Of a stretch of 64,000 nt of DNA, positions 55,647 through 64,000 are shown piece after piece. Location: the NCBI RefSeq assembly GCF_012489685.1, contig NC_080042.1:6946501-7010500 (forward strand), given 5' to 3'. Every line of letters begins with the position of its first letter. Position 1 is the first letter of the stretch. This stretch comes from Lotus japonicus. Lineage: Eukaryota; Streptophyta; Magnoliopsida; Fabales; Fabaceae. Made by a program: the position numbers and the translations under genes. The notes beneath the pieces are model-generated. The model was given only the letters and a program-made list of their open reading frames with translations. It was not told the origin of the DNA and searched no databases.

Positions 55647-58622
55647 TGTAACACCCCGATTTCGGTGGCGTCACTTTAGTAACCAAAATAAACTTAATGC
55701 GGAAAAACGTAAATATTTTTTTTTCGATTATAACTAAGACTGAAATAAATAAAACCCAAATTCGAAAGGCAACAGAACTTAATACACAATACATATAACA
55801 TCCCCCGCTGTAAGTAGCGACCTCGTCACGAGTAACCTCCAGTGACGGAAAGTAGAAAAGTGTAACGCCCGTAGGCAAAATGTACAATCCCCAAAATGAT
55901 AGGTCAAGTGTCAGCAACACAAGCCCTCCAAAAATAAGAATAAGTCAGAGCTAGGACACTAACACCCAACCTTAGTAGACTCTAAACACCCCTCCCTCAT
56001 ACTTCCATCATCGACTCTCATCTGGTCATGCATGAAGTCCGGGTCCACGTCGAAGTCTCAGTAGTAGTCATTTCGCTCCGGGTCTTCCCCGAACGACGAA
56101 GAATCACGAAAGAATCCATCGACGACATCTGACAAAAAGGGCATACATAGCCCCCCCAAACACAGGTAGCACGTGCAAGGGTCAACTTACGGAATATAGT
56201 GTAGAGAATACAAGACAACAGGTAAAGTATAAGGGGTACATATATATGTTGTGTATATACATATAAGTTATGCATTGTCTACCCTAAGGTTTAAACATAG
56301 CATGTTATCACATCTCTAGTACAATTCAATCATCAAAGCACGTAACGATATTTATCAATATCTACTCATCAAAACACTTAACGATATTTATCAACATCTA
56401 CTCATCAAAAACACTTAATGATGTTTACCAACATCAACTCATCCAAATCCCCAACGAATACAATTAGAGTGCATGATATGTCAATGCAACGTCACTCTCG
56501 ACGGTTCCAGAAGAAGTAGGCTGGGCACGATCGAGTCGGTCCTAACACTGGCATGGTGTCGACCATAACCCTCGACTGTCACTTACCACCTTGACATAGC
56601 CGGATCAGTCCTAACACTGCGGGTCGACTTTTCCCTCCGCCATGCCCGACAATCAACAGGTCGATCTTAACCTCACGGTCGATCATATCCCCCGTCGATG
56701 TCCAAATTACCCGAAGGTATAAACTGTACCCGAAGGCATAAACTGTACCCGAAGGCATAAACTGTACCCGAAGGCATAAACTGTACCCGAAGGCATAACT
56801 GTACCCGAAGGCATAACTGTACCCGAAGGCATAAACTGTACCCGAAGGCATAAACTGTACCCGAAGGCATAAACTGTATCTCATGATGATCTCCAAATCA
56901 TCCGACACATCTCCATCCGATGGTCAAAAACTGCTCAGCGAGCAAAGAGTATCGACATACTCGGAAACTATCAATTTCCCGGCTTATCCCTTGGATAGCC
57001 CAACGACATAACTGCTCCCACAGCACAAGAGTATCAACATACTCAAAACTTCTCAACTTTCTCAACACTTGGATCCGACGACACTTCTCGTTTCCCAAAA
57101 CTAAGATCTTCATCCTAAGCTTCCTTTCGAGTTTATTATCATTATTTGAAGATTTAGAGGTTGTTTAATGTCTTATGAGTTTTCTTTACAAAATAATATC
57201 CTTTTAATCTTATCGCGAATCTTATAAGTTCCCGGGATCTCCAAATCCCAAATAACTCCAGAGAATGTCTCGATCCATGAAAAACCATAACAAGGCCCGA
57301 ATCTCATTCGTCCTATCAAACTTTCTCAAAACTCTCAAAATAAAATCGGCATGACCTGCCCGCTATTCTCGCTACTCAGAAACTCAGCTTTCATTGCAAA
57401 CGCATAAATAACTCAGCCCAATCAACCAGCATGTCACATATCCACATATTATGCAATAACCACGTAGCACTTAGCATATAAAGCATGCACCACACATCCT
57501 AAATTACCCACTTAGCACTTAGCATGAAATTCAATCTCGAAAGCATTCAGTAGATGAATCATCTACATTGTCAGCCGAAGCCTCAGAAAACATTTTACCA
57601 GTCAAACACAAACAAGTGCATAAACAATAAATCAAGTCGAATTCATCGACACCTAAAGCATTAACTAGCAAGGTAAGTTGCCCTTACCTCTAGTTATTCC
57701 AGCGTTCTCCTCAAACGTTCCTTCACAATGAGCTCCTTGATCTTCAGGAAATTCCTCAAAAGCACCTCGAAACCTTGAAGCAGCAACTGATTAATCGACG
57801 ATCAAGCAAGGATTGAACAAAATCTTCTCTTCTCCCTCCCTTGTGAAACTCGCGGCCTTGAAGAAGCAAATGGGTAAGATTTTTGTGTTTTTTCTTCCTT
57901 TCTTGGCTATATATAGAGGTTGGCAAAACGCGGTAAAATGAAAGTTTCGCGAATTTGATTTTTCCGGCGTCATTCTCCATGAATTTTAAGTTAGGTTTTG
58001 GCGAAAGAATTCCAAAACTAAAATGAGGTCTCCTTGTATTTTTGGCAACTAATGCATAGTCGGTATAAAACTATTTTACCCGATAAGTTGCTTTTTGCAT
58101 CGGATGTCGGAATAGAAAACTTCCTTCTGAAGAAAGATTGAAATCATCAAGAGAAATGGGTGTACGCGTGTGGAATATTCATTTGAAGCTCTGAATAGAA
58201 AAAGTCTTCATTGTCGAGTAATTCTAGGGTTTTGAAATACCAGGGTTTTGGTTTCGGCAAACTTCCGATGATTGGAATCGGACGTTCGTAGATTCTAGAG
58301 TTTCGCCTTGAAACGATTGTGATATATAGAAAAAGAGAAGTTCTAACATTTCTCTGAAGATTTTTGGAATTAACTTCCATCGTGCCTAAAAGTGAAAACT
58401 AGCTATACACTAGGGTTTCTGACCTAGGTTTAAGCGTATAACGATCGTGCTATAACTTTTATCGACTTCGGTACGATCCTCAGACTTTTCCTGAACTTTC
58501 TCCTTCATATATTTATTTCGTTTGGTAAACTCTAGTTTAGGTTTCCCTTCACGATACATCAACCCTAATCGTGAATAGGATTTTATTCACTTAGCATAAG
58601 CTTAAAAACTTGGGTCTTACAT
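55647..58622 (-). repeat. 3' LTR (left) of Tekay-like element
   Basis: 2,976 bp. It contains a minisatellite (56709-56877) and a minus-strand TATA (CTCTATATATAGCC, about 57906-57918). It differs from the right LTR by scattered substitutions and an extra stretch of about 26 bp near 57960. Confidence 0.9.
56709..56877. repeat. Minisatellite in left LTR, 9 units
   Basis: Nine head-to-tail units ACCCGAAGGCATAAACTGT of 19 bp, two of them 18 bp. The first has GGTATAA in place of GGCATAA. Confidence 0.95.
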
Positions 58623-58640
58623 TACTACCCTCCAAAAAGA
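58623..58640 (-). other. Polypurine tract of Tekay-like element
   Basis: Minus strand CTTTTTGGAGGGTAGTAA directly before the 3' LTR. Confidence 0.7.
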
Positions 58641-58683
58641 AAGTTTCGTCCTCGAAACTTAGGGTCAGTAAAAGCTCCGGATA

Positions 58684-58911
58684 TTATTCCTTGATCTTTT
58701 CCTCTAACTCCCATATGGTACCGTCCGTGTCTTCATTCAAAATAACTTTCACTAAAGCACTCTGCTTTCCCTTCGATTGTTTCACTCTTCTAGTCCCAAT
58801 GCTGACCGACGGCGTCTCAAAAGACATATCATCTTCCAATTCTATGTTGTCCGGTCCGACCACTTGCGTCGGGTCTCCGTTGGAAATTATAATTGTTAGC
58901 ATTCGTGCCAT
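58684..58911 (-). pseudogene. Leftover pol C-terminus of Tekay-like element
   Basis: Minus frame with VSIGTRRVKQSKGKQSALV, VKVILNED and TIWELEEKIKE. It resembles the end of chromovirus polyproteins, where LVKV-W and ATWE.E motifs lie. All upstream pol is missing. Confidence 0.65.
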
Positions 58912-60173
58912 CGCACAACCTTAACCACATGCTCCTTTTCTTTTGTTCGTCCAAAAATGCTGGTTAGAAACTCGGTACATTTCTATGTTCCGAAGTGAAT
59001 GCTCAACTTGAGTCTTAATACCTTGTGCATCACAAGACTCATTCCCTTTAACATTAACTTATCAACAACTTATAGGCTAACCTTCATCTTAATATCTAAC
59101 AATTCATTATTATCGTCTTCGTCCTCAAAACCTTCCTCACTCAAACCAACTCAAACTTACTGAAATCCCTAACACTTCGCATAAATCGAGATTTATCCTC
59201 TAGAAGATCAAATCATAACTATACCTCAAGGGACTTAACTAGTCATTTCGTCATCCGATCCTCCAACCTTCTGAGGTTTAACTACTATCGTAACTGCTAT
59301 CACCACTACATCCCTTACTCACACATGATTTTCAACTCCCCAAGTCAATCTTAATCATAGGATTCTTATTCAACTGAGCAAAATTCACTTGCTAACTCTA
59401 TCATGCATCACCGAAATCCGTAACAAAGTTCCATTCACTATTAGACTCTGAGTAGCTTGTCCAAATATGATAACTTCAAGTATTCATCTTAATACTAACA
59501 CTTTCCTTCTTGTAACTTGATTACCATCTCGTCGATAAACTTCTTAATCTCCCAATCAAATTATGACAAACTTCAAGTCCTACACACTTATGACAAGAAT
59601 TAATAGACTTAAAACCTAAACCTTTTCCAAGTTTGGATCTCTGATGCTCTGTAACTCTTCAACATTTCCTAAAAGAATATTCATCTCTTAAAACTACAAC
59701 TCCTTCGCAAGGAAAACAAATACTTAATGAGAACTTTTTCCTCCCAAACTCAACTAATCTTCGATCAACTCAAGTTAATCTTATCAATCCTTCTATCAAA
59801 GTCCATATCCAGCTGTGATTCCGAATATCACCCCCTCAATATTAAGTTGATCAGGCCTAATACATCGAAGGTGAAAATCTAGAAAAAGCCCACTGGAACA
59901 GTCAATGAGTTCCTATCATCCAGTGGTCGCAAATACCCTGACGTTAAATCTTCAATGATGTCGCTACGGAACTACACACCCTCAACATCATACGTATACT
60001 ATCCATAAGAAATCTCTATGAGATTCATTCTTCAGCTTCTAGCTTCCTTTTAAACGCATCGGTAGAAGGCTACTTTCTAGGCTTAGCGTGTCATTCTAAA
60101 CCTCGTATAACTTCTATAGCTAAAATACGAGCTACGGTCTAATAAGGTATTAATAGGCGTAATAACTATAAGG
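58912..60173. other. Non-coding interior of Tekay-like element
   Basis: Between the pol remnant and gag, about 1.26 kb with stops in all frames and no recognisable domain. It replaces the roughly 3 kb of pol expected here. Confidence 0.6.
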
Positions 60174-61367
60174 TCAAAGCTTAGACAGTGTAAGTAAGTT
60201 AGGTGTGTTTGCACACGCTACGAGAGTAATGGAATATATTATACTGAAATGAGAAAGAATGGTTAGAAGGTTACCGTCGTTCTTGCGCTCTCCTCTGGCT
60301 AACTTCTTCGATCCTCCTCCGTCCATAATATGAACTCTTCCCCTAGTAGTGAGGCGCTTTCCCCTTACAGTGTTAACAGATGGCTCCCTCTTGGGCGCCT
60401 TACAATCCACGGCTAGATGTCCCACTCGGTTGCAATTAAAGCATCTTGGTCCAGTCGCTGGGCACTTGTCAGCAAAATGTCCAGTCTTCCCACACCGGAA
60501 ACATGTCACATCCGTGTTGCCGACTTGATTCCCTGCACCTCCAGTAGCAAGGGTCATCGGTTTGTACTGTCCTAGGGTATAACCTTCCCCCAAAGGGCGC
60601 TGATAAGGCTTCTTCATCTGAAACCTTCCTTTTCCAAGATTGTCTTGGGAGCTCGACCTCATCGGTCCCCCAGTTCCTGCTCTATTCGTCCTTCTATTTT
60701 TCATCAGCTCCACCTCTGTGGCCTTCTCCACCAAGGCTTGAAATCGCATAATCCCCAACGGCCTCACTGAATCTTCGATGTCTGCTCTCAGCCCATTCAG
60801 AAACCGCTTACACATGTAGCGTTCATCAACATGGTTGTTGAAAAACTGGAAGTGCTTAGCCAATGATTCCAGCTTGGAAGCATACTCAGCTACGGTCATG
60901 CTCCCTTGACAAAGGGTAAGAAATTGTGCCTCTCGCTCGTCTCGAGCGCTAGTTGGAAAGTACTTCTCTAGAAATGCAGTACGAAAGGAGTTCCAATTCA
61001 CCTCTTCGTAGTTAGCTCTCATAATTCCTCTGGTACCCTTCCACCAGTACTCAGCGTCGCCCAGCAGCAGAAAAGTTGCCAGACCCACCTTAGCCCCTTC
61101 AGCAGTCTGCAGTACTTCAAAAATCTTCTCAATTTCTTGGATCCATAGATCCGCATTGTCCGGGTCAGTCCCGCCCGTGAACTTGGGTGGTTCCTGCCTT
61201 CTGAAATCATTCAGTCCCCTGTTCTGGTCCAGGGCTACTTCCCTCTGAAGCCGGTGTAGCTCGCGTGTAACCTCAGTAGCACGCCTATGTGCATTGTCAT
61301 TCGTCTGTACAGTCATTGCTTGGACCAAAGTGGCCACCATCTCAGCAAGTTGGTTAGAGTTCACCAT
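60174..61367 (-). CDS. gag: Tekay-like Gag, intact
   Basis: 397 residues from MVNSNQLAEMVATLVQAM. The gag core includes RQEPPKFTGGTDPDNADLW, AEYWWKGTRG and the FLEKYFP / VAEYASKLESLAKH segments. Two CCHC knuckles, CFRCGKTGHFADKC and CFNCNRVGHLAVDC, are at about 290-325. The last ~50 residues after GRVHIMDGGG do not continue into protease as in complete relatives. The primer site lies about 210 bases upstream. An intact particle protein with no enzymes suggests it is mobilised by complete relatives. Confidence 0.9.
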   Translation of the reverse strand: MVNSNQLAEMVATLVQAMTVQTNDNAHRRATEVTRELHRLQREVALDQNRGLNDFRRQEPPKFTGGTDPDNADLWIQEIEKIFEVLQTAEGAKVGLATFLLLGDAEYWWKGTRGIMRANYEEVNWNSFRTAFLEKYFPTSARDEREAQFLTLCQGSMTVAEYASKLESLAKHFQFFNNHVDERYMCKRFLNGLRADIEDSVRPLGIMRFQALVEKATEVELMKNRRTNRAGTGGPMRSSSQDNLGKGRFQMKKPYQRPLGEGYTLGQYKPMTLATGGAGNQVGNTDVTCFRCGKTGHFADKCPATGPRCFNCNRVGHLAVDCKAPKREPSVNTVRGKRLTTRGRVHIMDGGGSKKLARGERKNDGNLLTILSHFSIIYSITLVACANTPNLLTLSKL

Positions 61368-61574
61368 GTTCTGTTAAGTTAAGCAAACAGTTAGTACTCA
61401 TCATAAGATAGCATCTAGCATGACTATACAATATGATTAAGCAATAACTTCAATCAATTCTAAGCGAAAAATCGCTTGCAGACAATCAATTTTTTTTTTT
61501 TTTTACTCTTTGCAGAGTCACACAACCTAGCACAGAAGACCTATTCCCCAACAACTCCCGAAAGACTCGACCGT

Positions 61575-61586
61575 GCTCTGATACCA
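61575..61586 (-). other. Primer binding site of Tekay-like element
   Basis: Minus TGGTATCAGAGC, an exact initiator-Met-tRNA-type site, three bases after the LTR. Confidence 0.9.
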
Positions 61587-61589
61587 CAA

Positions 61590-64000
61590 TGTCACACCCC
61601 GATTTCGGTGGCGTCACTTTAGTATCCAAAATAAACTTAATGCGGAAAAACGTAAATATTTTTTTTTCGATAATAACTAAGACTGAAATAAATAAAACCC
61701 AAATGCGAAAGGCAACAGAACTTAATACACAATACATATAACATCCCCCGCTGTAAGTAGCGACCTCGTCACGAGTAACCTCCAGTGACGGAAAGTAGAA
61801 AAGTGTAACGCCCGTAGGCAAAATGTACAATCCCCAAAATGATAGGTCAAGTGTCAGCAACACAAGCCCTCCAAAAATAAGAATAAGTCAGAGCTAGGAC
61901 ACTAACACCCAACCTTAGTAGACTCTAAACACCCCTCCCCCAAACTTCCATCATCGACTCTCATCTGGTCATGCAAGAAGTCCGGGTCCACGTCGAAGTC
62001 TCAGTAGTAGTCATTTCGCTCCGGGTCTTCCCCGAACGACGAAGAATCACGAAAGAATCCATCGACGACATCTGACAAAAAGGGCATACATAGCCCCCCA
62101 AACACAGGTAGCACGTGCAAGGGTCAACTTACGGAATATAGTGTAGAGAATACAAGACAACAGGTAAAGTATAAGGGGTATATATATATATATGTTGTGT
62201 ATATACATATAAGTTCTGCATTGTCTACCCTAAGGTTTAAACATAGCATGTTATCACATCTCTAGTACAATTCAATCATCAAAGCACGTAACGATATTTA
62301 TCAATATCTACTCATCAAAACACTTAACGATATTTATCAACATCTACTCATCAAAAACACTTAACGATGTTTACCAACATCAACTCATCCAAATCCCCAA
62401 CGAATACAATTAGAGTGCATGATATGTCAATGCAACGTCACTCTCGACGGTTCCAGAAGAAGTAGGCTGGGCACGATCGAGTCGGTCCTAACACTGGCAT
62501 GGTGTCGACCATAACCCTCGACTGTCACTTACCACCTTGACATAGCCGGATCAGTCCTAACCCTGCGGGTCGACTTTTCCCTCCGCCATGCCCGACAATC
62601 AACAGGTCGATCCTAACCTCACGGTCGATCATATCCCCCATCGATGTCCGAATTACCCGAAGGTATAAACTGTACCCGAAGGCATAAACTGTACCCGAAG
62701 GCATAAACTGTACCCGAAGGCATAAACTGTACCCGAAGGCATAACTGTACCCGAAGGCATAAACTGTACCCGAAGGCATAACTGTACCCGAAGGCATAAA
62801 CTGTACCCGAAGGCATAAACTGTACCCGAAGGCATAAACTGTATCTCATGATGATCTCCAAATCATCCGACACATCTCCATCCGATGGTCAAAAGCTGCT
62901 CAGCGAGCAAAGAGTATCGACATACTCGGAAACTATCAATTTCTCGGCTTATCCCTCGGATAGCCCAACGACATAACTGCTCCCACAGCAGAAGAGTATC
63001 AACATACTCAAAACTTCTCAACTTTCTCAACACTTGGATCCAACGACACTTCTCGTTTCCCAAAACTAAGATCTTCATCCTAAGCTTCCTTTCGAGTTTA
63101 TTATCATTATTTGAAGATTTAGAGGTTGTTTAATGTCTTATGAGTTTTCTTTACAAAATAATATCCTTTTAATCTTATCGCGAATCTTATAAGTTCCCGG
63201 GATCTCCAAATCCCAAATAACTCCAGAGAATGTCTCGATCCATGAAAAACCATAACAAGGCCCGAATCTCATTCGTCCTATCAAACTTTCTCAAAACTCT
63301 CAAAATAAAATCGGCATGACCTGCCCGCTATTCTCGCTACTCAGAAACTCAGCTTTCATTGCAAACGCATAAATAACTCAGCCCAATCAACCAGCATGTC
63401 ACATATCCACATATTATGCAATAACCACGTAGCACTTAGCATATAAAGCATGCAACACACATCCTAAATTACCCACTTAGCACTTAGCATGAAATTCAAT
63501 CTCGAAAGCATTCAGTAGATGAATCATCTACATTGTCAGCCGAAGCCTCAGAAAACATTTTACCAGTCAAACACAAACAAGTGCATAAACAATAAATCAA
63601 GTCGAATTCATCGACACCTAAAGCATTAACTAGCAAGGTAAGTTGCCCTTACCTCTAGTTATTCCAGAGTTCTCCTCAAACGTTCCTTCACAATGAGCTC
63701 CTTGATCTTCAGGAAATTCCTCAAAAGCACCTCGAAACCTTGAAGCAGCAACTGATTAATCGACGATCAAGCAAGGATTGAACAAAATCTTCTCTTCTCC
63801 CTCCCTTGTGAAACTCGCGGCCTTGAAGAAGCAAATGGGTAAGATTTTTGTGTTTTTTCTTCCTTTCTTGGCTATATATAGAGGTTGGCAAAACGCGGTA
63901 AAATGAAAGTTTCGCGAATTTGATTTTAGGTTTTGGCGAAAGAATTCCAAAACTAAAATGAGGTCTCCTTGTATTTTTGGCAACTAATGCATAGTCGGTA
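61590..64000 (-). repeat. 5' LTR (right) of Tekay-like element, cut by window end
   Basis: About 2.4 of about 3 kb visible; ends CGGGGTGTGACA on minus. Gag transcription should start from its TATA near 63872-63882. Confidence 0.92.
62655..62842. repeat. Minisatellite in right LTR, 10 units
   Basis: Same 19-bp unit as the left LTR but ten copies, with the 18-bp variants at units 5 and 7 instead of 5 and 6. Confidence 0.95.

Larger units (their letters stand above)
55647..64000 (-). mobile_element. Tekay/Del-like Ty3/gypsy element, gag-only, runs past window
   Basis: LTRs of about 3 kb starting TGTAAGACCC on minus and ending CGGGGTGTTACA, a gag with two zinc knuckles, and the end of a chromovirus-type pol tail. 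The internal region is only about 2,967 bp; protease, RT, RNase H and integrase core are absent. TGATC at 55642-55646 is the expected left target duplication. Confidence 0.88.

Noticed and set aside
56579..56908. Repeated peptide frames (CLRVQ / MPSGTVYAFGYS) near 56.7 and 62.7 kb
   Set aside because: They arise from translating the 19-bp minisatellite in several frames; no gene context.
58610..58924. 104-codon plus frame opposite the Tekay pol tail
   Set aside because: Shadow of the minus-strand pol remnant, which has family motifs.
1..64000. CRISPR arrays, bacterial operons, phage genes
   Set aside because: Direct repeats seen are microsatellites, LTRs and minisatellites; intron-bearing plant genes and LTR elements rule out a prokaryotic source.

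Overview
The window is plant nuclear DNA, most likely from a legume. The basis is one intact four-exon O-methyltransferase of the COMT/isoliquiritigenin 2'-OMT type, large SIRE-type Ty1/copia elements, plant Ty3/gypsy lineages (Tat, CRM-like, Tekay-like), and remnants of CACTA, MULE and Helitron DNA transposons. The legume assignment is an inference from family composition; no species is claimed. Most of the 64 kb is nested transposable elements.

Layout. 1-866 is a SIRE-type LTR in minus orientation, cut by the window edge. 867-about 8270 is a decayed Tat-lineage gypsy element: a broken protease-RT-double RNase H-integrase gene on plus, then an antisense coiled-coil gene on minus. 8.3-10.5 kb is non-coding AT-rich DNA with a Helitron end and helicase fragment. 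10500-20572 is a young SIRE-type element (TSD AACGT) with intact gag. Its reverse transcriptase and RNase H are deleted, so integrase is joined in frame to the env-like protein. 20573-40461 holds dispersed minus-strand exons of an unrecognised host gene, split by a second, complete but mutated SIRE element (22439-34485, TSD ATAGC) and by a 4.2-kb CRM-like gypsy element (34696-38884, TSD ATAAA). 40978-45059 is a CACTA transposon (TSD TAG) inside a GATA microsatellite, carrying Ulp1-protease exons and a truncated LINE. 45312-47220 is the O-methyltransferase gene, the only clearly intact host gene. 48.2-49.3 kb is a MULE/FAR1 transposase remnant with a short retroposon beside it. From 50553 there is a three-level nest: a copia element whose gag is cut by a third SIRE element (52389), which is itself cut in its env-like region by a Tekay-like gypsy element (55647 to beyond 64000) that keeps gag but has lost nearly all of pol.

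How the parts work together. The SIRE elements share one plan: LTR, initiator-Met-tRNA-type primer site, gag, pol in the +1 frame, an env-like gene, a variable region with an accessory small gene, a second polypurine tract, the true polypurine tract, LTR. In two copies the accessory gene is a conserved 130-residue coiled-coil ORF on the opposite strand with its own TATA box; in the RT-deleted copy a different sense-strand ORF holds that place. The RT-deleted SIRE, the pol-less Tekay element and the RNase H-deleted CRM-like element look non-autonomous, depending on proteins of relatives. The best candidates for follow-up are the antisense ORF, the integrase/env-like fusion, and the conserved gag/protease overlap.
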